Shown piece by piece: positions 14,481-24,035 of a stretch of DNA of 31,691 nt (position 1 is the stretch's first letter; every line of letters begins with the position of its first letter). The DNA is from a virus. Both the position numbers and the translations under genes were made by a program. The stretch is taken from positions 1 through 31,691 of the IMG/VR virus record IMGVR_UViG_3300042368_000426. One strand, 5' to 3'. The notes under the pieces are model-generated. The model saw only the letters and a program-made list of their open reading frames with translations. It made no database searches and was not told where the DNA came from.

Positions 14481-14587
14481 ATTTAATAAAGAAGTGGAAT
14501 ACATTTGAGTATTTTCTCAATCTAAATGAGGAGATACTAAAACAAAAAAAGGAACTTTCAAAGCCTAAACAAAGTGGCAGAAAATAA
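14285..14587 (+). CDS. -1 frame extension (T-like) of the tail chaperone
   Basis: This is the part reached after a -1 slip at 14279-14285; the fusion would be about 248 residues (148 shared plus 100). The extension is Lys/Glu-rich with good codon use (RNGETFGKYLIELIGK near its residues 29-44, WNTFEYFLNLNEEILKQKKE later) and ends 14 bases into the tape measure gene. Without it, 14481-14573 would be non-coding in a region where every other junction overlaps. It could instead start independently at TTG 14327, but a 154-base overlap between separate genes would be unusual here. Confidence 0.55.
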   Translation, partial: FVKANNQLVALFKRLRYEFPSIFSGNQSRNGETFGKYLIELIGKSKRDLHRQTVSIICKGDATKVDLIKKWNTFEYFLNLNEEILKQKKELSKPKQSGRK

Positions 14588-16850
14588 AGTTATCTTAGAA
14601 TTTGTTGGCGATGTTTCAGGATTAAAACCAGCAATAGACACGCTTTCTCAGTTAGGCAATTTATCGGAAGAACAAGTAACGGCATTTAAGAAAGCCAATG
14701 AACAATTTGCCAAAGCAAGCCAACAGGCAAACAATACCGAAAAGTCTGTAAGTAAATTAGCAACATCATTTAAGCAAGTAAGCGGAGCAGTAGCAGGTAA
14801 AGCAATAGTTGAGCCGTTAAACCAAATGGCAAAGGCTACCGAAAACGCCACAGCTAAGACCGTTACGCTTAAAGGTCAATTAAGGCAATTAAAAGCAGAA
14901 TTAGCAGGCTTAGATGAGGGTAGTGTTGAATTTGAAAAGGTAGCACAAAGAGCAGCACAATTAGAAGACCAGATAGGTGATGTTAACGAAAGAGTAAGAG
15001 TATTAGCATCAGACACATTTAAGTTTGATGCAGCAGTAGATGCAGTAAGAGGCGTTACAGCAGCGTTTAGTGTGGCTCAAGGTGCAGCAGCATTATTTGG
15101 TAATGAAAGCGAAGATGTGCAGAAGGCATTATTAAAGGTTCAAGGTGCAACGGCATTATTAACAGGTGTTCAAGAAATAGCCAACCAAGTAACAGGTCAA
15201 GGTGCTGCAAAGTTGTTTATATTAAATGCAGCACAAAAGGCAAATGCAGTAGCAACCAATATTTCAGCAAGGGCGGTAGCGTTTTTCGGTCAAGCATCAG
15301 CAGCAGCATGGGCAACCGCTACATTAGGCTTATCTGTATTAATTACAGCCGTTATAGCTTTAGCCATGAACTTTGAGAAAGTAGGCAAAGCATTAGGATT
15401 TATAGACGAAGAAAATAATAAGCTAAATTCAACTTTACAGCAACAATTAGAAGTACAACGTAAGCTAAGATTAGAAAAGCAAAACAGAATTAAAGACTTA
15501 CAAGACCAGTTAGATTTAGAAGTTGAGTTATTAAAACTAAGCGGTGCAGACCCAAAGGCAATAAGAGAAAAGGAAATTAATAAACTTATTGCGGATAGGA
15601 ACTTAGTGTTAAATGAAATATTTACATTAGAGCAAAAGTTAGAAGCAATACGAAAATTATCTCCAGCCGATAAAGTAAGAGCGCAATCAGCTAAAGAGGA
15701 AGCACAATCTAAAATTATAACGTTAAGCAAAGAAGAACAAATATTAGAGGCTAAAATATTGGGACTACAAAGAACAAAAGACACAAATAAAGAAGTAGAA
15801 AAGTCTGGAGATGTTTTAAATAACTACATTAAACAGCTACAAACGTTTTATACCACTTTAACAGGTGCAGAGCCTACACAGGTTGAGAAAGTAGCTAAGC
15901 GTGCAGCAGAAATATACATATCTACTTTAAAAAGAGAATTAGAAAAGAGTAAACCTGATTTTGCTAAACAGTTAGGCGAATTATTATCAACAAAATTAGA
16001 TGTACCGCCAATTAAAATTGATATTGATTTACAAAAGGCTATTGAAAGACAAAAATATTTTAAAGAACAATTTGCACAAGATGTTATACAAGGCGTTACA
16101 ACAGCATTTGATGCAGCGTTTCAAATAGCAGCAACAAATAGACAATCACAATTTGAAGAAGAAAATCAGTTATTAGAACAAAGACGTGAACGTGAATTAG
16201 CTAATAAAAACCTAACCGAAAGCCAAAAGGCAGCGATTGATAAAAAGTATCAAAAAGAACAGGCAGCGTTAAGAGCGAAACAGTTTAGAGCGGAACAACA
16301 GGCATCATTAGCCCAAGCGATTATAAATGGTGCATTAGCAATAACAAGAGTAGCAACAACTACATCGCCAGTAACACCTTTAGGAACACCAAACCCTGCA
16401 TATTTTGCAGCATTAGCATTAACAGCCATATCAACAGCAGCACAAGTAGCCGTAATATCATCACAGAAAGCCCCTAAGTTCGCAAAAGGTGGTTGGATAG
16501 GTGGTAAGCCACACTCACAAGGTGGAACGCTTATAGAAGCTGAGAAAGACGAGTTTATGGTAAGGAAATCAGTAGCACGTCAAAACAAATCATTCTTAGA
16601 AGCATTCAATAAAACAGGCAACGTGCCAAAGGCATTAGATTTAGTTGGATTTATGCCATCAATTAAAGATAATGACCTGATAGTAATGGAAAACAAAACA
16701 AACATTGACTATTCTAAATTAGGTAGAGCAGTAGCAAGGGAAATGTCAAAACTTCCTCAAAGGGCATTAGAAGTAAATTATAGAGGATTGCTAACTTCAA
16801 TAAGCGGTCAACAGTCTTTAATAGAATGGCAAAAAAGAAAGTATAACTAA
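14574..16850 (+). CDS. Tail tape measure protein
   Basis: 758 residues starting at GTG 14574. N-terminal coiled-coil and tape-measure core (GQLRQLKAELAGLD at 101-114, FEKVAQRAAQLEDQIGDV at 120-137). A hydrophobic membrane-type segment lies at 244-266 (AAWATATLGLSVLITAVIALAMN). Long charged helices follow (280-400 and 515-580). The C-terminus has the Gly-rich GGWIGGKPHSQGGT followed by EKDEFMVRKS, common in phage tape measures. It sets tail length and helps DNA pass the membrane. At about 0.15 nm per residue, the usual rule, the tail would be roughly 110 nm. It is flanked by the chaperone pair and by the large tail protein at 16850, with overlaps on both sides. Confidence 0.9.
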   Translation: MAENKVILEFVGDVSGLKPAIDTLSQLGNLSEEQVTAFKKANEQFAKASQQANNTEKSVSKLATSFKQVSGAVAGKAIVEPLNQMAKATENATAKTVTLKGQLRQLKAELAGLDEGSVEFEKVAQRAAQLEDQIGDVNERVRVLASDTFKFDAAVDAVRGVTAAFSVAQGAAALFGNESEDVQKALLKVQGATALLTGVQEIANQVTGQGAAKLFILNAAQKANAVATNISARAVAFFGQASAAAWATATLGLSVLITAVIALAMNFEKVGKALGFIDEENNKLNSTLQQQLEVQRKLRLEKQNRIKDLQDQLDLEVELLKLSGADPKAIREKEINKLIADRNLVLNEIFTLEQKLEAIRKLSPADKVRAQSAKEEAQSKIITLSKEEQILEAKILGLQRTKDTNKEVEKSGDVLNNYIKQLQTFYTTLTGAEPTQVEKVAKRAAEIYISTLKRELEKSKPDFAKQLGELLSTKLDVPPIKIDIDLQKAIERQKYFKEQFAQDVIQGVTTAFDAAFQIAATNRQSQFEEENQLLEQRRERELANKNLTESQKAAIDKKYQKEQAALRAKQFRAEQQASLAQAIINGALAITRVATTTSPVTPLGTPNPAYFAALALTAISTAAQVAVISSQKAPKFAKGGWIGGKPHSQGGTLIEAEKDEFMVRKSVARQNKSFLEAFNKTGNVPKALDLVGFMPSIKDNDLIVMENKTNIDYSKLGRAVAREMSKLPQRALEVNYRGLLTSISGQQSLIEWQKRKYN

Positions 16851-19060
16851 TGTGGCAATTTAGCATAACATACAATTCAATAACAACGGTAATAGCGGAA
16901 CCTATTGGCTGGAATGAAACCGAAATAGTAATAAGACGAAACAAAGAGTTTCATGGTATCTTCTTTGAGTATTCATTAAATAAATTGCGTTATCATGGTA
17001 CAGCCTACACTATACTTAAAGATGCTTATGAAGCATTAGGAATAGATGCAGAAGCAGAACTATTGATTGAGTACAAATGTGATGATAGCGACACATTTGA
17101 GGAATTTTACACAGGAAAGTTTGCATTTAATCAAATAAAGATTGAAGAGGGCAGCGGTTGTTTTATTGAAATACCTATTGAGCAAATCGGTTGCGTAAAT
17201 ACTTTCTTAAATAGAAAAGACCAAAAGGTTAATCTTAATTCTAACTTAGACTTTAACGAAGATGCTTTGACAGCATATGCAGGTTTAAATGAAAGTTTAG
17301 CGTTCCCGCCTAAAGAAATATTGCTACAAACAGACTTTGAAAGGCCGATGGATTTAGATATAACTAAAACTAAACCAATAGGATTATCAAATTACATATT
17401 TACATTAGGCTTTGACAATGCTGTTTTAGATGAAATAGAAACCAGCTACAACGTTCCATTTGAAATAGATGGAGATGCTCAAGACTTAAAAGATAATGAG
17501 TTTGGCTTATTAGATATAACACCTATTTCATCAATTAGATGTTTAGGTACTGATTATAACTTTGACGTTAATTTACAAGGGGATTTTGTAGAGTTTTCAG
17601 CAGATGCCACACGAACATATACCGCTAATTTAGTGCTGTTAATATCAGACAGAAACGGTAATACTAAATTTTCAACAGTGTTGCAAAGTTTAGGCGGTTC
17701 TTTTAGTCAAGGCGTGGCAAATAACCAAACTATAAATGTAAACTACCAAACAACACAAGGATTAGATTTTGGCGATAGGGTTTATCTTTATTTGTTTGTG
17801 GCAATGAATTTTACAGCAACAGCAGGCGGTGGCTCAGGTTCGTTTAATGTTCAAACAGATTTTACAGATGGTTATTTTAAAGCAGATACACTGTCATTAT
17901 GTGAAAGTACTTCATCTAAAGTAGCTTACATAAACGAAGCACTAAGCAGAACGGTTGAAGCCATTACAAACGACTGTATAAGAGTTAAGAGCGATTATTA
18001 TGGCAGAACTAATAGTTTGCCTTATTCAAGTTCTATTGATGGTTGTGGTGGGCTTAGAGTAATTACAGATGGGTTAAATATCAGAAAGAAGTTGTTAAGT
18101 GATGGAACAGTACCACCTATTACAGTTTCGTTTGACGATATGATGAACGGATTGAACCCGATTGACAATATCGGTTATGGAATAGAAGATGACCCTAATA
18201 GGGCAGGATTTAAGCAATTAAGAGTTGAGCCATTTGATTACTTCTATGATAGTTCAACATCTATAACATTAAGAAAAGTACCAGCTATTGAAACCACAGT
18301 AGATGAAAGCCGTATTTATTCACAAATTAATATCGGATATGAAAAGTGGGAAAGTGAGGAGTTTAACGGCTTAGATGAAATAAACACTAATAGAACCTAC
18401 CGAACCGTACTTAATAGCGTAAAGAATACACTAACTAAAATCAGTAGTTTCATTACAAGTGGTTATGCTTTAGAGATAACACGAAGAAACGGAACGAACA
18501 GTAATGATTGGAGATTTGACAACGATATTTTCTTAGTTCAATTAAGACGTATAGGTATTGGCACGTTTGTCGAGTTCTTTAACACAGCACAATTATTATT
18601 TGCAAACCTATTAACACCAAATACAACTTATAATATTAGGCTTTCACCTATTCGTAATTTAATGAGGTGGTTTCCTATTATACAGTCAAGTTGGAGCAAG
18701 CAAGCAACTTCACCAATAGAATTAAAATACACCGATGGAACGGCAAACATTAAAGCAGAAACGCAAATATTAGTAAATGGCTGTACAGCTGAATTAAACA
18801 CGTTCTTATTATCGGAAAGCCGAAATATAAGTAAGAATGATTTGTTAGGAGTTATAGCAGACCCATTATGGGAGCCAGAACAAATTAAGTTTGAATTTCC
18901 ATTAAGCTACCAACAATTTAAAACATTAAGACAATTTCCATACAAAAAGATAAAAATTTTAGGTAATTTTGGAGATAGAAGTGGTTGGATTGAGCAAATC
19001 AATTACAAGCCAAATACAGGAATAGCTACATTTACATTATTAAAGCAATATGGCTCTTAG
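16850..19060 (+). CDS. Large tail protein (distal tail/tail tip, 736 aa)
   Basis: ATG overlaps the tape measure stop by one base. The first 130 residues (MWQFSITYNSITTVIAEPIGWNETEIVIRR...FEEFYTGKFAFNQI) look like the N-terminal domain of Bacteroidota phage tail-tip proteins. The rest is beta-rich with Asp/Asn turns, a Gly/Ser patch (AGGGSGSF), and a final domain near FGDRSGWIEQINYKPNTGIATF that resembles other tail-hub ends. Gene order (tape measure, then a large beta protein) is the classic place for distal tail or hub proteins. The precise hub/Dit role cannot be fixed by reading. Confidence 0.65.
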   Translation: MWQFSITYNSITTVIAEPIGWNETEIVIRRNKEFHGIFFEYSLNKLRYHGTAYTILKDAYEALGIDAEAELLIEYKCDDSDTFEEFYTGKFAFNQIKIEEGSGCFIEIPIEQIGCVNTFLNRKDQKVNLNSNLDFNEDALTAYAGLNESLAFPPKEILLQTDFERPMDLDITKTKPIGLSNYIFTLGFDNAVLDEIETSYNVPFEIDGDAQDLKDNEFGLLDITPISSIRCLGTDYNFDVNLQGDFVEFSADATRTYTANLVLLISDRNGNTKFSTVLQSLGGSFSQGVANNQTINVNYQTTQGLDFGDRVYLYLFVAMNFTATAGGGSGSFNVQTDFTDGYFKADTLSLCESTSSKVAYINEALSRTVEAITNDCIRVKSDYYGRTNSLPYSSSIDGCGGLRVITDGLNIRKKLLSDGTVPPITVSFDDMMNGLNPIDNIGYGIEDDPNRAGFKQLRVEPFDYFYDSSTSITLRKVPAIETTVDESRIYSQINIGYEKWESEEFNGLDEINTNRTYRTVLNSVKNTLTKISSFITSGYALEITRRNGTNSNDWRFDNDIFLVQLRRIGIGTFVEFFNTAQLLFANLLTPNTTYNIRLSPIRNLMRWFPIIQSSWSKQATSPIELKYTDGTANIKAETQILVNGCTAELNTFLLSESRNISKNDLLGVIADPLWEPEQIKFEFPLSYQQFKTLRQFPYKKIKILGNFGDRSGWIEQINYKPNTGIATFTLLKQYGS

Positions 19061-20090
19061 CGTATTTTCACCAACATATTCTTTTTTTACGTTCAACAAT
19101 GAACCTGAATGGAATTGTGTTGACGATGATTTAGAACCATTGCCGATACAGTCATTTGCGGATTTAAACTTTCAGTATTTTTGGGATAACGATACATTCA
19201 ATCCTTTAGTAGTTTATCAAAGGTTGTTTATTATACCATGCGATTGTGATAATTTAAAATTTGAACCACCAGCAAACGGACTTAACCAAGCGGAGTTTAG
19301 GTTTACAGGCAACACAACAACGCTTACCGATAATTACGATAACATCAGCGTTATAACAGGCTTTGCGGGTAACAATATTGACACCTATTATAATTTTGGT
19401 GAGTGCTTTAGATTTTGTTTAGTACAGGTTTTATATTACATAGCAGATAACACTATTGCAGAACAAACAACTATTGCATGTTCAAATCTGTTTACTTATA
19501 CCGATAGTGATTGCTATACTTCATTACTTACTTATCGTAACAATGAAGATAGTATGAGTTTTGACTACGAAACCTTTAACACGTTTACCAATAAGGTTAG
19601 GTTGCCTTTATATCTTACAAGACCTCAACTACCAAGTGAGAAAGAAGATTACCGCAAAAGCGATTTAACCTATCAAAATTTAAGCGAAGTTTTAAGAAAA
19701 GAATACATTTTAAAGACTGATTATTTAAGCGACTATACACACGAAAAAATTAAAATAGCACTTGCAAGCGATAGGCTAACTATTAATAACGAAAATGCAA
19801 GGGTTAATGATGATTTCTTATCAAGAACCGATTACACTATTGAATGGAATGAGGAAGTAGAATTAAAACAAGCACAAGCAACGTGTACATTAGTTTTAAG
19901 CGAAGCATTAGCATATCGTAATAGCAACTGCATAACAACAGGCAGTAATGAATGTGAAAATGTAGAAATAGTAAACGAAGAAAACGAAGTTATTGAAACA
20001 GTAGCACCTGGAGATACATACGAAGTCTTAGTAATAAGCGGAATAAGAGATACAGGCGCACCATACACCAATCAAATTATTAACCCATGA
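19050..20090 (+). CDS. Tail-associated structural protein (346 aa)
   Basis: Overlaps the previous gene by 11 bases. Aromatic- and Asn/Asp-rich beta protein with conserved-looking Cys (PEWNCVDDD, IIPCDCDN, GECFRFCLVQ). A middle region (RLPLYLTRPQLPSEKEDYRKSD) is followed by a helical stretch, and the C-terminus has one unit (VEIVNEENEVIETVAPGDTY, about residues 306-325) resembling the repeats of the appendage gene at 29683. Probably part of the tail tip or receptor-binding apparatus. No enzyme motif seen. Confidence 0.6.
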   Translation: MALSVFSPTYSFFTFNNEPEWNCVDDDLEPLPIQSFADLNFQYFWDNDTFNPLVVYQRLFIIPCDCDNLKFEPPANGLNQAEFRFTGNTTTLTDNYDNISVITGFAGNNIDTYYNFGECFRFCLVQVLYYIADNTIAEQTTIACSNLFTYTDSDCYTSLLTYRNNEDSMSFDYETFNTFTNKVRLPLYLTRPQLPSEKEDYRKSDLTYQNLSEVLRKEYILKTDYLSDYTHEKIKIALASDRLTINNENARVNDDFLSRTDYTIEWNEEVELKQAQATCTLVLSEALAYRNSNCITTGSNECENVEIVNEENEVIETVAPGDTYEVLVISGIRDTGAPYTNQIINP

Positions 20091-20569
20091 GTACATTCTT
20101 AGCATCTATACAGATATTAAAAAAGGCATACGCTGATTTAGTTGGCGAAATATTATTAGATGGGCAACCTGCTTATGATGAAACCAATGATATTTTAAGA
20201 ATTGGCGATGGCTCAACAACCTTTGTAGATTTGCCGATATTTAAAGTAGAAAGGTATAAAGTATTTACTGCCTTAGTAAGTCAAGCTGACACAAGCGCAC
20301 CAACAATGACGATTTTAGAAAATACATTAAGCGGAACACCTTTATTTACTTATGATGTAGTTGGTGAATATGAATTAACTTTAGCAGGTGAATTTGTAAA
20401 CAATAAAACGGCAATATTTACAAGTGTAATTATAAATAATCAATTAGCAAGAAGTTACACAGCAGTAAGAGTAAGTAATGATGTTATAGAGGTCAAAAGC
20501 TATAATAGTGGCACATTGGCAAATACCATGTTAAGTAATTCGTTATTAGAAATAAGAATATATGAGTAA
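20087..20569 (+). CDS. Tail fibre-like protein with Mtd_N-type domain
   Basis: 160 residues. Residues 17-49 (LVGEILLDGQPAYD... LRIGDGSTTFVDLP) match the trimerising beta-prism seen at the N-terminus of phage fibre proteins such as major tropism determinant (GE-x-L-x-x-G-x-PAYD...L-R-I-G-D-G). The remaining 110 residues are a beta-rich domain with no known signature, possibly a small receptor-binding head. It overlaps its neighbours by 4 and 8 bases. Confidence 0.65.
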   Translation: MSTFLASIQILKKAYADLVGEILLDGQPAYDETNDILRIGDGSTTFVDLPIFKVERYKVFTALVSQADTSAPTMTILENTLSGTPLFTYDVVGEYELTLAGEFVNNKTAIFTSVIINNQLARSYTAVRVSNDVIEVKSYNSGTLANTMLSNSLLEIRIYE

Positions 20570-21431
20570 AGGAGTATTAATATTAGCAATGGGACACCCT
20601 TATTATGGTGAAATGGCAGCCAACTTAGCCATGAGCCTTAAATTTGCTGATAAAGAAACTAAAATCTGTTTAGCATGGGAAGGCGATGCTAAAAACCATT
20701 TAACACCAGCTAAATTAAATTTGTTTGATGTTATAAAAGAAGTGCCACAAGAGTACATTTTGAAAGATGGTAAAAAGGCATATTTTAAGGCAAAGACTTA
20801 CATAAATAAACTAACGCCATTTGAAGAGACTATCTTCTTAGATGCTGATATGATATGGTTTGGTAAGCGTGGTGTAAATGTATTATTTGAGCAATTAAAA
20901 GACTTAGATTTTACTATACAAAACAGAGATTTTATAGACTTTGCAGAACCAATAGTAAACGAAAAGTATTCTATTTGGGCAAACGTGCAAGAAATAAAAG
21001 ATACTTATAAGTTTACTAAGGGCAAATACTACTCTTTACATTCTGAATTTATCTATTTTAAAAAGACCAAAGCAGTAGAAGCATATTTTAAAGACGTTCA
21101 AGAAATTTACGAAAACCCGAAAGTAAAGGCTACAGTATTTGCAGGTGATATAGCAGATGAATTAGCCTTTACAATCGCAATGTGCAAACACGAACTATAT
21201 CCGCATAAAACGCCGTTTTTGCCTATTTATTGGGCAAAAGCTGAAACAAGTATAAGCATCAATAAAGCAATAGAAAACTTCTTTGCTTATTCAATGGGCG
21301 GTAATGTAACTAACAGCACAATGACACAGAAATATGATGCAATGGCTAAGGCATACGCATATCGTTTAGGTTTGACAGCATGGAAGTTCAAACAAAAAAA
21401 TAGATGGCTACAAGAAAGACAGAAATTATAA
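20562..21431 (+). CDS. Glycosyltransferase, GT-A fold (GT8-like)
   Basis: 289 residues. The start (GVLILAMGHPYYGEMAANLAMSLK) and the metal-binding DxD motif in ETIFLDADMIWF (DAD at 94-96) fit nucleotide-sugar-dependent GT-A enzymes such as GT8. A later GDIADELAFTIAM region fits the acceptor side. It has no signal peptide or membrane segment. It lies inside the structural operon between a fibre-like gene and the portal gene, overlapping both by 8 and 1 bases, so it may glycosylate virion proteins or host surface sugars. Its acceptor is unknown. Confidence 0.72.
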   Translation: MSKGVLILAMGHPYYGEMAANLAMSLKFADKETKICLAWEGDAKNHLTPAKLNLFDVIKEVPQEYILKDGKKAYFKAKTYINKLTPFEETIFLDADMIWFGKRGVNVLFEQLKDLDFTIQNRDFIDFAEPIVNEKYSIWANVQEIKDTYKFTKGKYYSLHSEFIYFKKTKAVEAYFKDVQEIYENPKVKATVFAGDIADELAFTIAMCKHELYPHKTPFLPIYWAKAETSISINKAIENFFAYSMGGNVTNSTMTQKYDAMAKAYAYRLGLTAWKFKQKNRWLQERQKL

Positions 21432-23164
21432 TGGAACTAAGAGAGTATTTATTTGGCGAAAAAAAGCACCCAGCTTACAAAGAAACAGTTGAGTTGTACG
21501 ACAGTTTGCGTATTCATGCAGACGGTGAATATCCTGCAAAACTTATTGACGAACGTAGACCAAGCGAAAGTGATGTAATAAAGGCATATAGAAAGATTAT
21601 TTACGTACCTATAACCAAAGAAATATTCAACTCAATATTTCAGTCATTAGGCAAAATACGTAGGTCAACTGATTGGAATATTGATTACAAAGAAGCACCA
21701 GCACGAATACCAGAAGATGAAACACCTTACAGCTATTTTGAGAAATACTTTCCGCACTATTCGAGTTCTACTTATTGGCTGTTTTCAGTAGCTTTAAAGC
21801 AATATTTAATAGACCCAAATGCTGTTGTATTAGTAACACCAAAGAACACGCAAATACAAGCCAATGAGTATTTAAAGCCAATACCACAAATATTTAATTC
21901 ACCCCAAGTTTACGAATATGTAGAGGGTGAATATGCAGTTTTAAAAACATTTGAAAACGTTAAGCTATTAGTAGGCAAAAAAAAGACAGTAGATGCAGAT
22001 GTATTTATTTATGTAGATAAAGAGAAAGTACAGAAGTGGGTAAAGGGTGAGCGTACATTCACAATGACAGATGAGTATTTTCATAACTTAGGTGTATTGC
22101 CTTGTTTTAAATTAAAGGCAGTTACTAAAGATGTATTTGATAACTATTATGTTTATGAAAGTCGCATATCTTCAATAGTTCCAAGATTAGACGAAGCAGT
22201 AAGAGAGTATTCAGATTTACAAGCGGAAGTAGTACAACACGTACACAGCGAAAAGTGGACGATGGCTACATTAGACTGTCCTACTTGTGCAAACGAAATG
22301 GGAATATCAATCGGAAAAGTAAAAAGGGGAGATAAATTAGTTACCTGCCATGACTGTCATGGTACAGGAAAGATAGCTACCTCACCTTATAAAAACATCG
22401 TTGTAAGACCCGCAAAGGCTCCATTAGGAGAACAGCCTACACCAATACCACCAGCTGGATATATTCAAAAACAAGTTGAGATAGTAGGCATACAAGATAA
22501 GCGTATTGAAAAGCATTTGTATTCTGCTTTAGCTTCAATTAATATGCAGTTCTTAGCTAAAATACCAATGAATGAAAGCGGTATAGCTAAAGAAGTAGAT
22601 AGGGACGAACTTAATAATACCGTTTATAATATTGCAGAAGATTTAGTACAGATACTTGACAACCTACATAAATTGTGTGTTGAGTATAGATATAAATTAG
22701 TAGTGCCAAATGATAAAGAAAGAATGGATTTAGTTCCGTTTGTTTCCGTTCCAGAAAAATACGATTTACTTAGTTCAAACTATTTAATAGATGAAATTAC
22801 TAAAGCAAGAAGCGGAAAGATAAGTCCTTTGATTATAGCAGCCTTAGAAGCAGATTTTGCTACTAAGAAATTCTACTCAAATCCTGAACTACAAAAAGAA
22901 TTAGAATTAGTAATGACATTAGACCCGCTAATAGGATTGAGCGAAGATGAAAAGATGACACGGTTGGCTAATAAGGGCATAACCTATATTGATTACATTA
23001 TTAGTTCAAACATTGTTAAATTTATTCGTAGGGCATTGTTAGATGATAGCTATATTGATTTAGGTAAAGATGCTCAATATCAAATATTAGTAGGCTATGC
23101 AAAAGAAGTTGAACAGTCTTACAGTATAAATCCGATTGAGTTAAGTGATGAACAAGGTTCTTAA
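21431..23164 (+). CDS. Portal protein with internal Cys-rich insert
   Basis: I prefer the ATG at 21431, which shares a base with the preceding stop (TAATG); an in-frame ATG at 21404 would add nine residues. At 577 residues it is a typical size for a portal, with the family pattern of a mixed core (PITKEIFNSIFQSLGKIRR), a helical stem (RLDEAVREYSDLQAEV) and a C-terminal helical wing and crown. Inside the core lies CPTCANEMG...VTCHDCHGTGK (C283, C286, C306, C309), whose second half is a DnaJ-type CxxCxGxG. The portal forms the 12-mer vertex through which DNA enters; the minor head protein gene follows directly. Confidence 0.75.
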   Translation: MELREYLFGEKKHPAYKETVELYDSLRIHADGEYPAKLIDERRPSESDVIKAYRKIIYVPITKEIFNSIFQSLGKIRRSTDWNIDYKEAPARIPEDETPYSYFEKYFPHYSSSTYWLFSVALKQYLIDPNAVVLVTPKNTQIQANEYLKPIPQIFNSPQVYEYVEGEYAVLKTFENVKLLVGKKKTVDADVFIYVDKEKVQKWVKGERTFTMTDEYFHNLGVLPCFKLKAVTKDVFDNYYVYESRISSIVPRLDEAVREYSDLQAEVVQHVHSEKWTMATLDCPTCANEMGISIGKVKRGDKLVTCHDCHGTGKIATSPYKNIVVRPAKAPLGEQPTPIPPAGYIQKQVEIVGIQDKRIEKHLYSALASINMQFLAKIPMNESGIAKEVDRDELNNTVYNIAEDLVQILDNLHKLCVEYRYKLVVPNDKERMDLVPFVSVPEKYDLLSSNYLIDEITKARSGKISPLIIAALEADFATKKFYSNPELQKELELVMTLDPLIGLSEDEKMTRLANKGITYIDYIISSNIVKFIRRALLDDSYIDLGKDAQYQILVGYAKEVEQSYSINPIELSDEQGS

Positions 23165-24035
23165 AGAAATACAATCTACAATAGATAAATTCAACTCATC
23201 AATACCTGCCATACAGCAACAGGTATTTGATGAAATTGTAAACATTTCAAAAGACCTCGAAACCGATGGTAAAAATATTAAAACCAGCGTTAAAAACTTA
23301 AAGTTATTAGCACGAATTAAGACTAAGATTGAAAAGATTATTTACTCAAAGGAATATGAAGCACAATTAAAAGACTATCTAAAGGCTTACAACACCATTA
23401 CAACGCTTCAAAACGATTATTTTAAAGAAGTAGATAATAAGTTTAAGCCAACAGCATTAAGTGCAGAAATCAAAGCGCAAAGCGTACAAAGCACAATTGA
23501 AAGTTTAGGGAGAGCTGGAATAGCCAATAATGTAAGCCAAAGGATATTAGATAACATTAGAAACAATATCGTAAGCGGTGCAACCTTTACACAGTTCAAT
23601 AAGTCATTAAGAGAGTTGGTATTAGATACCGATAGCGGTCAAGGGCTGTTAGTTCGTTATACTAAACAGATTTCAACCGATGCTATCAATCAGTATTCAG
23701 CTAATTACACACAAGTAGCAGTATCTGATTTAGGATTAGAATGGTTTCAGTACACTGGCACGTTAATAGAAACATCACGTTGTTTTTGTGAGGCATTAGT
23801 TAAAAAAAGGTATGTACATAAATCAGAACTACCTAAGATTGTCAAAGGCGATTTTAAAGAGTTTAAAGAAGCCGATTGTGAACTAAACCAAAATACAGGG
23901 TTACCGCAAGGCATGGTAGCAGGCACAACAGCAAGTAACTTTCCTATTTATAGGGGCGGTTATAATTGTGGACACCAACTAATAGCAGTTAGTAAGGCAA
24001 GCGTTCCAAAAGATTTAGTCGCAAAATTTACATAA
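23148..24035 (+). CDS. Minor head / head morphogenesis protein
   Basis: Begins at ATG 23148 (an in-frame GTG lies just before it at 23145) and overlaps the portal end by 17 bases. The N-terminal 150 residues are helical. Residues 165-250 carry the Mu F-like / head-morphogenesis signature: VRYTKQISTDAINQYSANYT, then WFQYTGTLIETSRCFCEAL, and a C-terminal GGYNCGHQLIAV. This family joins the portal to the capsid and is found next to portals in many phages. Its last 21 bases overlap the minus-strand lipoprotein gene. Confidence 0.8.
   Translation: MNKVLKEIQSTIDKFNSSIPAIQQQVFDEIVNISKDLETDGKNIKTSVKNLKLLARIKTKIEKIIYSKEYEAQLKDYLKAYNTITTLQNDYFKEVDNKFKPTALSAEIKAQSVQSTIESLGRAGIANNVSQRILDNIRNNIVSGATFTQFNKSLRELVLDTDSGQGLLVRYTKQISTDAINQYSANYTQVAVSDLGLEWFQYTGTLIETSRCFCEALVKKRYVHKSELPKIVKGDFKEFKEADCELNQNTGLPQGMVAGTTASNFPIYRGGYNCGHQLIAVSKASVPKDLVAKFT

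Noticed and set aside
14302-14520. Minus-strand frame over the chaperone frameshift region
   Set aside because: Antisense to two plus-strand frames with phage-like context and no start signal of its own.
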